Below are positions 21,030-28,749 of a stretch of DNA of 29,220 bases, one piece after another; the stretch's first letter is position 1, and the number at the start of each line of letters is the position of its first letter. The DNA lies in the NCBI GenBank assembly GCA_964496245.1, contig CAZBZG010000017.1:1-29220 (forward strand), written 5' to 3'. This DNA is from CAZBZG01 sp964496245 (lineage in GTDB: Bacteria > Planctomycetota > SZUA-567). The notes under the pieces are model-generated. The model was not told the DNA's origin. It saw only the letters and a program-made list of their open reading frames with translations, and searched no databases. The translations under genes were made by a program, and so were the position numbers.

Positions 21030-23687
21030 ATGGCCCCGCGGCCTGGACAACTCACGTGCAATGCAGCGACCCACCCCTTNNNNNNNNNNTTGGGTGTGGC
21101 GACCGAGCGTCCGCGGCTCAGCTGGGTGCTGGAGGCCGACGAGCCCGGTCAGCGGCAGACCGCCTACCAGATCCTGGTGGCCGACACGCCCGAGGCCCTC
21201 GCCCGAGACCGGGGCGACCTCTGGGACTCGGGTGTCACGGTCTCGGACCGCTCGGTGGGGGTGGCCTATGCCGGCGCCCGCCTGCGTTCCCGGCAGGCGT
21301 GTTTCTGGAAGGTGCGCGTCTGGGACAGGGACGGACGCGCCAGTCCGTGGAGCCATGCGTCCTCGTGGGAAATGGGGCTGCTCCGGGGGGAGGACTGGAA
21401 GGCCCAATGGATCGCGGGCGGGCGTCTGCGCGTCGAAGGGCAGGACCGGCCCCCGCCCGCGCCGCTGCTGCGCAAGAAGGTGGTGTTGAACCGTCCCGTG
21501 CGCCGGGCCCGCGCCTACGTCTGCGGACTCGGCTACTACGAACTCTTCGTCAACGGCGCCAAGATCGGGGACGAGGTCCTGGCGCCCGGATTCACGCGCT
21601 ACGATCGCACCGTGCTCTATCAGACGCACGACATCGGACCCGCGTTGCGCGAAGGGGAGAACGTCTTCGGCGTGCTCCTCGGCAACGGCTGGTACAACCT
21701 CTTCACCCACGATGCCTGGAACTTTTGCCAGGCGCCGTGGCGGGATCAACCCAAGCTGCTCGCGCAGTTCGAGATCGAGTCCCTCGAGGGCGCGCGCAAG
21801 ATCGTGGCCACCAACACCACATGGAACCACAGCACCGGCCCCATCGTATTCGACGGGCTGCGCCACGGCGAAACCTATGACGCGCGGCTCGAAAAGCCCG
21901 GCTGGGCCGACCCCGGCACCAAGGCCCACGGGTGGCGGCGAAGCGTGCTCGTACCCGCCCCGGGCGGCGCACTGCACAGCCAGCAGCACCCCCCGATCCG
22001 CGTGACGGCCACGATCCAGCCGGTCGGGCTCGAACAGGTCCGTTCGGGCGTCTGGGTCTACGACCTCGGACAGAACATCAGCGGATGGGCGCAGCTCTGC
22101 GTGCGCGCCCCGCGCGGCACCGAGGTGACCCTGCGCTACGCGGAGAAGCGCACCGCCGACGGAGACATCGACCAGGGCAACATCCGCGGCCTGATCCGCA
22201 GCGGGGAGTGCCAGACCGACCGCTACATCTGCAAGGGCGAAGGGGACGAGGTCTGGGAGCCGCGGTTCACCTACCACGGGTTCCGGTGGGTGCAGGTCAC
22301 GGGTATTCCGGGAGCGCTCACGGTCGGGAACCTCGCCGGCCGGGTCGTGCACACCGATCTCGCGACCCGGGGCGCATTCGCCTGCTCCAACGACCTCCTC
22401 AACCGCATCCACGAATGCGCGCGATGGTCGACCCTGGGCAACTACCATGGCATGCCCACCGACTGTCCCCATCGCGAGAAGAACGGCTGGACCGGGGACG
22501 CTCAGCTCTCGGCCGAACAGGTGCTCTTCAACTTCGACCCGCGCACGGCCTACCGGAAATGGATGCGCGACCTGCGCGACGCCCAGCGACCGAGCGGACA
22601 ACTGCCCGGCATCGTGCCCACGGGCGGATGGGGCTTCAACTGGGGCAACGGGCCGGCCTGGGACAGCGCCGCCATCCTCATCCCCTGGTACCTCTATGTG
22701 TACGACGGCGACCGCGACATCCTGGCCGAACACTATGCGTGCATGAAACGCTACGTGGACTACCTGGGCCGGACGTCCCGCAGCAACATCGTGGACCTGG
22801 GCCTGGGCGACTGGTGCCCGCCCGTCGGCGGCCCGGCCGGCCACGCCTGCCCCAACGCGGTGACCGATACGGCGTACTTCCACGTGCACGCCCGCATTGT
22901 GGCGCAGACGGCCCGGCTGCTGGAGAAGAAGAACGAGGCGCTCCACTATGCCAAGCAGGCGGAACGGGTACGCGCGGCCTTTCGCCGGAAATTCCTGGAC
23001 CGCACGACCGGCCGGGTCACGGGCGACTGCCAGACCTCCCAGGCCTGCGCCCTCTACCAGGGGCTCGTGGATCCGGAAGAGACGCCGGCCGTGCTCCAGC
23101 GGCTCGTGGACAAGGTGGAGGAGAAGGACCGCCACATCGACTGCGGCATCCTCGGCGCCAAGTACGTGATGCATGCGCTCACGGATCTCGGCCGCGCGGA
23201 TCTCGCCTATGCCATGGCCGTTCAGACCACTTTCCCGGGGTGGGGGCACTGGATCGAACAGGGCGCCACCACGCTCTGGGAGTCCTGGGGCGGGGACGCC
23301 TCGCGCAACCACCACATGTTCAGCGACATCAGCGCCTGGTTCTACCGAGCGCTGGCCGGTCTCCGACCCGACCCGGAGGCGCCCGGGTTCAAGCACACGA
23401 TCATCCGGCCCCATCCGGTCGGGGATCTCACATGGGTCAAGGCGTGGCACGAATCCCCGTACGGCCGGATCGCGTCCGCCTGGGAGGCAATTGACGGCGC
23501 TTTCGCTTTGGAGGTGGCCGTACCGCCCAACACCACAGCCACGGTCGCGCTGCCCACGGCCGCGCTCGAGCAGGTGGAGCACGAGGGCGAAGCCCTGGCG
23601 GCCGGCTGCCTGGTCGAGGACCGGGCGTGCGTGGACGTGGCCTCAGGTACGCATCGATTCAGCCTGCCCTGGTCCTGGCGTGCGTGA
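21030..23687 (+). CDS. Alpha-L-rhamnosidase, GH78 family (N gap near start)
   Basis: The product is about 885 residues. It releases rhamnose from polysaccharides or glycosides. It opens with the family segment LGVATERPRLSWVLEA, then beta-sandwich domains (RARAYVCGLGYYELFVNGAKIGD, VWVYDLGQNISGWAQL) and an (alpha/alpha)6 catalytic domain. DCPHREKNGWTGDAQ holds D478, E483 and D490, and ATTLWESWGG holds E751; their spacing matches Bacillus GL1 RhaB (567, 572, 579, 841). Nine Ns (21080-21088) fall where the conserved Asn-Pro before LGV is expected, so residues 17-20 are unknown and the real length may differ. There is no signal peptide, which suggests cytoplasmic action on imported oligosaccharides. 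AGAGGAG precedes the ATG. Confidence 0.93.
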   Translation: MAPRPGQLTCNAATHPXXXXLGVATERPRLSWVLEADEPGQRQTAYQILVADTPEALARDRGDLWDSGVTVSDRSVGVAYAGARLRSRQACFWKVRVWDRDGRASPWSHASSWEMGLLRGEDWKAQWIAGGRLRVEGQDRPPPAPLLRKKVVLNRPVRRARAYVCGLGYYELFVNGAKIGDEVLAPGFTRYDRTVLYQTHDIGPALREGENVFGVLLGNGWYNLFTHDAWNFCQAPWRDQPKLLAQFEIESLEGARKIVATNTTWNHSTGPIVFDGLRHGETYDARLEKPGWADPGTKAHGWRRSVLVPAPGGALHSQQHPPIRVTATIQPVGLEQVRSGVWVYDLGQNISGWAQLCVRAPRGTEVTLRYAEKRTADGDIDQGNIRGLIRSGECQTDRYICKGEGDEVWEPRFTYHGFRWVQVTGIPGALTVGNLAGRVVHTDLATRGAFACSNDLLNRIHECARWSTLGNYHGMPTDCPHREKNGWTGDAQLSAEQVLFNFDPRTAYRKWMRDLRDAQRPSGQLPGIVPTGGWGFNWGNGPAWDSAAILIPWYLYVYDGDRDILAEHYACMKRYVDYLGRTSRSNIVDLGLGDWCPPVGGPAGHACPNAVTDTAYFHVHARIVAQTARLLEKKNEALHYAKQAERVRAAFRRKFLDRTTGRVTGDCQTSQACALYQGLVDPEETPAVLQRLVDKVEEKDRHIDCGILGAKYVMHALTDLGRADLAYAMAVQTTFPGWGHWIEQGATTLWESWGGDASRNHHMFSDISAWFYRALAGLRPDPEAPGFKHTIIRPHPVGDLTWVKAWHESPYGRIASAWEAIDGAFALEVAVPPNTTATVALPTAALEQVEHEGEALAAGCLVEDRACVDVASGTHRFSLPWSWRA
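21080..21088. other. Assembly gap (nine N)
   Basis: Nine undetermined bases lie inside the first 60 bases of the rhamnosidase gene. The frame is kept on both sides, so the placed length may be about right, but the true length is not known. Confidence 0.95.
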
Positions 23688-23773
23688 AGCATCCCCTGGA
23701 AGGGGGTGGGATCCAACCCTACGTGGTGCGGTGCGCGGCGCGCCGGGCCGTGCGGCGCCCCCTTGTGTCCGAC

Positions 23774-24415
23774 CTACGACGACGGCATCCAGAAGAGCAC
23801 GTAGAGCACGCCGATGAAGATGGCCAGCAGCACGAGCACGATGACGATCTTCAGGCGCTGCATGTGCGAACGGATCTGCCCCATCTCCGCGTCACGCGCA
23901 CGGAGTTCGGCCTGCGTAATCGAATCCTTCTTGCCCTTGACCTGCTCGTCCGATACCGCGGGCAGCGGGGCCGTGTCCTTGCCCTTCTGCTTCTGCATCT
24001 CCTCGATGCGCTTGCGGATGGCGTCCCCGTCCATGGCCATGGTGTGGAGCACGTCCCCGGGCTCCACGACCGCCCCCGCCTTCTGCTCGGTCTGCTCGGC
24101 CGATTCGCCCGTGGGCGCGGCCGCCTCGCCGCCAGCGCTGTAGGTGATCACGTACTTGCCGATCACGACCTGGTCCCCGTCCTTGAGCGCCTGCTTCTGA
24201 ATCTGCTCGCCGTTGAGGAACGTGCCGTTGGAGGATTTCATGTCCTCGACGAAGTATTGGTCCCCTTCCTTGAGCAGGCGCGCATGCGCTCGGCTGATGC
24301 CGAGGTTGTCGATGTGGATCTCGCAATCCTCATGCCGGCCGATGACGTACACGTCCCGGGTCAGGCTCTGATCGAGCACCTTCTCATTATTGAACATGAC
24401 AACAATGCTGGGCAT
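23774..24415 (-). CDS. FHA-domain protein with C-terminal membrane anchor
   Basis: The product has 213 residues from the ATG at 24415, which is preceded by a GGAGGGGGGAG purine run. Residues 1-95 are a forkhead-associated domain with the phosphothreonine-binding features GRHEDCEIHI (G26-R27), SRAHARL (S41, H44) and KSSNGTFLNG (N63, N68). A charged, Glu/Gln/Lys-rich linker (about 100-185) contains likely helix (RKRIEEMQKQKGK). Residues about 188-210 form a single hydrophobic span (IVIVLVLLAIFIGVLYVLFW) five residues from the end, so it is probably tail-anchored with the FHA domain in the cytoplasm. It would read Ser/Thr phosphorylation, but no kinase is in the window. A longer in-frame start exists at 24481 but is not needed. 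Confidence 0.88.
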   Translation of the reverse strand: MPSIVVMFNNEKVLDQSLTRDVYVIGRHEDCEIHIDNLGISRAHARLLKEGDQYFVEDMKSSNGTFLNGEQIQKQALKDGDQVVIGKYVITYSAGGEAAAPTGESAEQTEQKAGAVVEPGDVLHTMAMDGDAIRKRIEEMQKQKGKDTAPLPAVSDEQVKGKKDSITQAELRARDAEMGQIRSHMQRLKIVIVLVLLAIFIGVLYVLFWMPSS

Positions 24416-24434
24416 GTGCGCTCCCCCCTCCATT

Positions 24435-24453
24435 CCGGAGACCATCTCTCCGG
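24435..24453 (-). other. Hairpin in the 5' leader of the FHA gene
   Basis: CCGGAGA and TCTCCGG pair perfectly around CCATC, 19 bases upstream of the ATG and next to the ribosome binding site. It could affect translation. Confidence 0.35.
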
Positions 24454-24492
24454 CGGCGTTTTGTGATTCAGCCGGCCCCAAGACCGCCTCTT

Positions 24493-24521
24493 ATCCTATG
24501 ATTGCCAAGGAATTGAATCAA
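24493..24521 (-). promoter_or_regulatory. Putative promoter for the FHA gene
   Basis: On the minus strand TTGATT (24516-24521) and TAGGAT (24493-24498) are separated by 17 bp. The -35 box overlaps the nagA stop codon (24518-24520). It gives a leader of about 70 bases. Confidence 0.5.
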
Positions 24522-24530
24522 GACAATTCC
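24509..24530. repeat. AT-rich inverted repeat at the end of nagA, overlapping the FHA promoter
   Basis: GGAATTG (24509-24515) and CAATTCC (24524-24530) flank an 8-base loop that holds the proposed -35 box. It is one of few AT-rich patches in this GC-rich window. It could be an operator or a nagA transcript end. Confidence 0.4.
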
Positions 24531-25735
24531 GCACCCGGAGACGCGGCGCGCGCAGCAACCGCCGCGTCAAAAACGCGGATACCAGCGACCCATGTGGCGC
24601 GCACGCACCCCCGATCGTCGACCAGGACGAGATCCGCGTCCCACCCCGGGGCGATGCTGCCCTTGGCATCGCCGAGCCCGAGACGCTCGGCCGCGTTCGT
24701 GCTGAATGCCCGGGCCGCAGCCTGCCAGTCGTTGTCGAGCCACGCGAGAATGCGGGCGAACATGTCGCCGAGCGGGCAGATCGCACCGACCAGCATCGCT
24801 TCGTCGGCCGACAGGGCCATGCCGTTGCGGACCACGAGTTCTTCGCCGGTTTCTCCGCCGTAACGCACGCGCATCCCCTCGGTCACCGCGCCGGTGGGTG
24901 GCGTGGCATCCGACGCCACGGTCAGCCCCGCAGGCCCCTTGCAGAGAGCGGCCACACGGAAGAGAGCCTCGGGCACGTGAACGCCGTCCCCCACGATCTC
25001 TGCCGCCACGCGGCGGTCTGCAAGCGCACCCTCCAGGCAGCCCCCGATGCGAACGGGTCCGCGCTTCTCGGCCCGGCTCATGGCATTGTAGAGGTGGGTC
25101 ACGTGGCCCAGTCCCTGGTCGGCCCACCGGCGCACGTCCTCGGCCGTGCAGACCGAATGGCCCAGGCTGAGGAGCGTTCCGGCGCGGCAGCATGCGCTTA
25201 GGAGCGTGTCGCCGCCGGGGAGTTCGAGCGAGGCCGTGAGCCGGCGCACCAGACCGGAAGCGAGCCAGGGCCCGTAATCGGCCGGATCCGGCTCGCGCAG
25301 GCAGCTACGCGGCATCATGCCCGCGAGAGCGGGGTTGATGTACGGGCCCTCCATGTGCACGCCAAGCAGTTCCGCGCCACCCAAGGCCTGCCCGAGTCGA
25401 CTCCGGGCGCGATCCAGGAACCGGTCCGTCAGGGCAGGCGAGGTGGAGGTACTCGTGGCCAGGAAACCGGTAACCCCGTGCGCAGCGAGAAATTCGCTCG
25501 CCTGCTGCCAGTGGTCGGGATCGGCTTCCATAAGATCGCGCCCCAGGCAACCGTGGAAGTGCATGTCGATGAATCCCGGAAGCAACGTGCCGCCTCCACC
25601 ATCGAACGCCTCCTCCGCAGTGGTCGGTTCGGGCGCGGTCGGGTGCACGGCTGCGATGCGGCCGTCCATCAGATCCACGGCTGCAGACGCATGAACGGCA
25701 TCGGGGGTGACCACACGGACGTTGCGGATGCGCAT
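24518..25735 (-). CDS. nagA: N-acetylglucosamine-6-phosphate deacetylase
   Basis: The product has 405 residues. It removes acetate from GlcNAc-6-phosphate in amino sugar recycling or chitin/peptidoglycan use. It is an amidohydrolase with GFIDMHFHG (H59, H61), HMEGPY (E129), LGHS (H193), THLYNAMS (H214), GDGVH (H253) and ASDATPPTG (D276). These positions match the metal and catalytic residues of E. coli NagA (131, 195, 216, 251, 273) almost one for one. GGAG lies 7 bases before the ATG. No promoter is visible in the 100 bases upstream, so it is probably read with the 91-residue gene and the GspE/PilB-like gene. No nagB or transporter is present here. Confidence 0.92.
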   Translation of the reverse strand: MRIRNVRVVTPDAVHASAAVDLMDGRIAAVHPTAPEPTTAEEAFDGGGGTLLPGFIDMHFHGCLGRDLMEADPDHWQQASEFLAAHGVTGFLATSTSTSPALTDRFLDRARSRLGQALGGAELLGVHMEGPYINPALAGMMPRSCLREPDPADYGPWLASGLVRRLTASLELPGGDTLLSACCRAGTLLSLGHSVCTAEDVRRWADQGLGHVTHLYNAMSRAEKRGPVRIGGCLEGALADRRVAAEIVGDGVHVPEALFRVAALCKGPAGLTVASDATPPTGAVTEGMRVRYGGETGEELVVRNGMALSADEAMLVGAICPLGDMFARILAWLDNDWQAAARAFSTNAAERLGLGDAKGSIAPGWDADLVLVDDRGCVRATWVAGIRVFDAAVAARAASPGAELS

Positions 25736-25835
25736 GGATTCTCCGGCCTGGAAGCGGAATCCCTGCGGGGCGAGAAGAGCGGGCTGCGGGGCGATCGCCC
25801 GTCCGCAGACACACCCCCCGATCCGGTGGCCGCTG

Positions 25836-26111
25836 TCAGGGCGACAGGCCGGCGGCCGCTTCCCTGGCGCGGTCGAGCAGTTCGTCGAAGGAGAGCTCCT
25901 CCGGGTCCACCCCCGCGATCTCGCCGAGCCGCTCGACCAGCGCGGCTGGCGGACGGTCCTGGTGGATGGCGCCGGCCAGTTGCACCAATTCGGTGGAGAG
26001 GCGCAGAGTGTTCATGTCCTTGAGTTCGGTCGACAACCCCTCTTCGCCATAGACGTTCGAGGCGATCCAGAGGTCGATGATGTCCCGTTCCGGACGTTTT
26101 TCGTCGGCCAC
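25836..26111 (-). CDS. Unrecognised 91-residue soluble protein
   Basis: The product starts at a GTG two bases after the stop of the GspE/PilB-like gene, so translation is coupled. It is charged and helical, with IIDLWIASNVYGEEGLSTEL near the start, then NTLRLSTELVQLAGAIHQDRP and a C-terminal helical segment. No signal peptide, membrane span or metal motif is visible. I do not recognise the family. Its position suggests a partner of the upstream GspE/PilB-like protein, which is inference only. Confidence 0.7.
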   Translation of the reverse strand: MADEKRPERDIIDLWIASNVYGEEGLSTELKDMNTLRLSTELVQLAGAIHQDRPPAALVERLGEIAGVDPEELSFDELLDRAREAAAGLSP

Positions 26112-26113
26112 GG

Positions 26114-26995
26114 TCAGAACTCCCCATCGTCTCGGTCGAAGAAGAGCGTGGCTGCGTCGCCCAGGTCGGTGGGCATGATCATGACGTCCACCCGGTGCTT
26201 CGCATCGTCCACGAGCGTCAGAAAGCCGCCACTCTGGGGCACGCGCTTGTCTTTGCCCACGAGGTCGGCCAGCACCCGGAGCCGGTTGACCACGTGCTTG
26301 TGCAGCTCGAGCGGGTAGCTCTTGCGCTCGACGATCTTGCGCGGCAACTGGAAGCGCACGTGCGCCACGCCATCGGCCAGGGGCTGCAGATACGCCTCGG
26401 TGGCCTCCCGCTGCACCGCATCCGCCACCACATCGTCGATGAGACGCACCGCCGGGCTCCCGGCCTCGCTCTGACTGGTGACCTTGAGGCGCGGGCCGTC
26501 CGCCCTGCCGCCGGCCCCCCGCGCGGTTGCCTCCTCTTCGCTGGCCAGCTCCGAAACCAGCGCCCCCACCGTGACCCGGCCCCAGTCCTCCAGGTACTGC
26601 AGGATCTCATCCGCAAGCGCCACGTGGATCCGCACGGGCCGGGCCAGGAGCGCGCGCACCTCGTCGGCCGACTGCAGGTTCTCCGGATCCCCCATGGCCA
26701 CGAGTACGTCCCCCTCCTCTTCCCGCATGGGCACGGCCACGGTCCGGCGCCAGAAGGCGAGCTTGGCCTCCTTGAGCAGGGACCGCTCCATTTCCTCGCA
26801 GCTGAGATCCGCTGCCGGCAGGCGGTAGACCTCGGACAGGATCTGGAGGATCCGTTTCTTGTCGCACCCGTGTTGGCCTACGAGCACGGAAGGCAGCGCC
26901 CCATCTTCCTCCGCTGCCTGCGCGACACGTTCGGCGCTGGCCGTGCCCGTGGCCACGACCAGACGGTCGAAGCGCTTGCGGGTGTCCGGATTCAC
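26114..26995 (-). CDS. GspE/PilB-type N-terminal protein without the ATPase domain
   Basis: The product has 293 residues from a GTG at 26995 (GGGAG upstream). Residues 1-140 resemble the MshEN/GspE_N domain (ALPSVLVGQHGCDKKRILQI, VYRLPAADL, VAVPMREEEGDVLVAMGDP, VRIHVALADEILQYL). After a Gly/Arg linker, residues about 183-290 resemble the second N-terminal domain of PilB/GspE: VRLIDDVVADAVQREATEAYLQPLADG and KHVVNRLRVLADL through VMIMPTDLG. The protein stops exactly where the RecA-like ATPase with Walker A would begin. The MshEN RLG-type residues that contact c-di-GMP are mostly absent, so nucleotide binding is doubtful. It could regulate a type II secretion or type IV pilus motor encoded elsewhere, or be a fixed truncation. 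An ATG at 27103 adds 36 residues but overlaps the promoter. Confidence 0.78.
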   Translation of the reverse strand: MNPDTRKRFDRLVVATGTASAERVAQAAEEDGALPSVLVGQHGCDKKRILQILSEVYRLPAADLSCEEMERSLLKEAKLAFWRRTVAVPMREEEGDVLVAMGDPENLQSADEVRALLARPVRIHVALADEILQYLEDWGRVTVGALVSELASEEEATARGAGGRADGPRLKVTSQSEAGSPAVRLIDDVVADAVQREATEAYLQPLADGVAHVRFQLPRKIVERKSYPLELHKHVVNRLRVLADLVGKDKRVPQSGGFLTLVDDAKHRVDVMIMPTDLGDAATLFFDRDDGEF

Positions 26996-27074
26996 AATGC
27001 GTCTCCCTCGTCCGGCTGTCTTTCTGCACCCCTGGCGAGATCCGCCGGCACGGAACCTGTCTGGTGCAACCCCA

Positions 27075-27103
27075 AGTATAGGGAAAGCTTGCTGCAGGCG
27101 CAA
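27075..27103 (-). promoter_or_regulatory. Putative sigma70-like promoter for the GspE/PilB-like operon
   Basis: On the minus strand TTGCGC (27098-27103) and TATACT (27075-27080) are separated by 17 bp, about 80 bases upstream of the GTG start. It is almost identical to the promoter of the HprK-like gene. Confidence 0.6.
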
Positions 27104-27128
27104 GGCAGGCGCACAGCGGGGATGAATC

Positions 27129-27926
27129 CTACGGCAGGGCCTCGGTCATGGACCGCACAAAGGCGCCGACCTCGGGGACGGGGTCGCGTCCTTCCTCGGC
27201 GGCCGCTGCGATCCGCTTGACGATGGCGCTGCCCACGATCACGCCGTCCGCCACGGCCGCCACCTGGCGCGCCATCGCGGGCGTGCTGATGCCAAAGCCC
27301 ACGCACACGGGAAGCTGCACGTGCTCCCGCGCCTTGGCCACGAAGTCCGCGAGCGCGGGCGCTAGCTCGTCGCGCGCGCCAGTCACCCCGGTCAGGCTGA
27401 CCGCATAGACGAAGCCCCGCGTCTCCCGGCCCGCGAGCGCCAGGCGTTCGGGCGGACTGGTGGGCGCGATCAGGAAGACCGTATCCAGACCCGCGGCCTC
27501 AGCCGCCGGGCGGAGCTCCCCCGCGTCATCCGGCTGGAGGTCGGGGATGATCAACCCGTCCACGCCGGCGTCCGCTGCTTCGCGACAGAAACGCTCGAGC
27601 CCGTAATGCAAGAACGGGTTGTAGTAGCCCATGAGGAGCAGTGGGATCTGGGTCTCCGCCCGCACCGCTCGCACGGTCTCCAGGATGGCCGGAAGCGTGG
27701 TGCCCGCGCGCAGGGCTCGTTCGGCTGCGGCCTGGTTGGTGGGGCCGTCCGCCAGGGGGTCGCTGAAGGGCACGCCGAGCTCGATCAGGCTCGCCCCGGC
27801 CTCTTCCAGGGCCGGGATGAGCCGCCCTGTGGTGGCGAGGTCCGGATCGCCGGCCACCACGTACGGCATGAAGGCTGTGCGACCCGCCGTTTGGAGCGCG
27901 GTGAATGTCGGTCCGATGCGGCTCAT
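27129..27926 (-). CDS. trpA: Tryptophan synthase alpha chain
   Basis: The product has 265 residues. It cleaves indole-3-glycerol phosphate to indole, which is passed to the beta chain. The signature LIELGVPFSDPLADGP carries catalytic Glu49 and Asp60 at the same numbers as the Salmonella enzyme. LLLMGYYNPFLHYG, the IIPDLQPDD loop (usually PDLP), YAVSLTGVTGAR and VCVGFGIST are also typical. GGAG precedes the ATG; an in-frame extension to 27986 is not conserved. trpB is not next to it. It lies 63 bases downstream of the GmhA-like gene on the same strand and may share its promoter. Confidence 0.96.
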   Translation of the reverse strand: MSRIGPTFTALQTAGRTAFMPYVVAGDPDLATTGRLIPALEEAGASLIELGVPFSDPLADGPTNQAAAERALRAGTTLPAILETVRAVRAETQIPLLLMGYYNPFLHYGLERFCREAADAGVDGLIIPDLQPDDAGELRPAAEAAGLDTVFLIAPTSPPERLALAGRETRGFVYAVSLTGVTGARDELAPALADFVAKAREHVQLPVCVGFGISTPAMARQVAAVADGVIVGSAIVKRIAAAAEEGRDPVPEVGAFVRSMTEALP

Positions 27927-27989
27927 GGAATCTCCGAACCCGGGAACACAGCACGCCCCACGCCCGTACCGGCCAGCCGGCGCCACGCC

Positions 27990-28640
27990 TCAGGCCGCGT
28001 CGAACAGGTCGGCCTCGATCCCGGCGCAGAGCGCGTGGTACACCTTGACATGGTACTCTTGCACAGCCGCCGTGGTCTCGCCGGGCGTCCGGACCGCGAT
28101 CTCGGCGGCTTCGGCCAGGGCGCCGCCCGGCGTGCCGGTCAGGCTGACTGTCGCCATCCCCTTGGACGCGGCCAGAGCCATGGCGAGCCGCACGTTCTCG
28201 GCCTCGCCCGAGGTGCTGATGCCCCAGAACAGATCGCCGCGCCGCCCGAGCGCCATGCATTCCTGGGCCAGCACGAGGCCGCTGTCCGTCCGGTCGTTCA
28301 GCACGGCGGTCAGCACTGCGCCGTTCGCGCCCAGCACCGCCGCGGGCAGTCCCTGCTCGATGCCGTCCCGCAGCCGGTCGGCCTCCGGCCCCGTTCCCAG
28401 GGCCTCGGCCTGTGCTGCCGTCAGCGGCCGGGGCGCTTCGAAGCTCTTGGCGAGCTCGCCTGCGATGTGGAGGCAGTCGGCGAAGGAGCCGCCGTTGCCG
28501 GCGAGCAGGCACTTGTGCCCGCTTCGGAAGCAGGCGGCCAGCGCGGCGTGCGCATTCACCAGATCGGCCAAGGCGCCCGACAGGTCGGGCGTGGAGCTGA
28601 GACGCACTTCGTACCAGCGCTGCACAGATGAGGGGTCCAT
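27990..28640 (-). CDS. gmhA: Sedoheptulose-7-phosphate isomerase-like SIS protein
   Basis: The product has 216 residues. GmhA converts sedoheptulose 7-phosphate to D-glycero-D-manno-heptose 7-phosphate, the first step to the heptose of lipopolysaccharide. The SIS fold shows LLAGNGGSFADCLHIAGELAKSF (the family has GNGGSAADAQHFAAEL; Glu62 is in the place of the catalytic Glu), GISTSGEAENV for phosphate binding, and VQEYHVKVYHALC with the likely catalytic His. Phe-Ala instead of Ala-Ala after GNGGS is a small deviation; related DiaA-type SIS proteins cannot be fully excluded. The ATG at 28640 fits the family N-terminus; the frame extends upstream across the promoter, which is not coding. Confidence 0.88.
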   Translation of the reverse strand: MDPSSVQRWYEVRLSSTPDLSGALADLVNAHAALAACFRSGHKCLLAGNGGSFADCLHIAGELAKSFEAPRPLTAAQAEALGTGPEADRLRDGIEQGLPAAVLGANGAVLTAVLNDRTDSGLVLAQECMALGRRGDLFWGISTSGEAENVRLAMALAASKGMATVSLTGTPGGALAEAAEIAVRTPGETTAAVQEYHVKVYHALCAGIEADLFDAA

Positions 28641-28684
28641 GATTCCGGCTCTCCGCGTGAAAGAAGCGGACGCGTGGACGTAAG

Positions 28685-28712
28685 TGTATACAGCTGCAGA
28701 CGCTTTTTGCAA
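28685..28712 (-). promoter_or_regulatory. Putative promoter for gmhA-trpA
   Basis: On the minus strand TTGCAA (28707-28712) and TATACA (28685-28690) are separated by 16 bp, about 45 bases upstream of the gmhA ATG. Confidence 0.55.
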
Positions 28713-28724
28713 GTGTGCGCGTCC

Positions 28725-28749
28725 GCCCGAAAGCGATTTGCTTTCGGGC
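28725..28749. repeat. Perfect inverted repeat between divergent promoters
   Basis: GCCCGAAAGC (28725-28734) and GCTTTCGGGC (28740-28749) form a 10-bp stem around GATTT. It covers the -35 box of the rightward promoter and lies just upstream of the leftward one, a good place for a regulator of both. Confidence 0.5.

Noticed and set aside
20964..23582. Minus-strand open frame of 872 codons over the rhamnosidase
   Set aside because: It spans the N gap and is antisense to an intact GH78 gene; no motif supports it.
23688..23773. Terminator between the rhamnosidase and the FHA gene
   Set aside because: The GC-rich stretch can fold in several imperfect ways, but no single strong stem with a T run is visible.
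25789..25800. GGGCGATCGCCC palindrome near the nagA start as a regulatory site
   Set aside because: A 12-base GC palindrome is expected by chance in DNA of this composition, and no promoter lies nearby.
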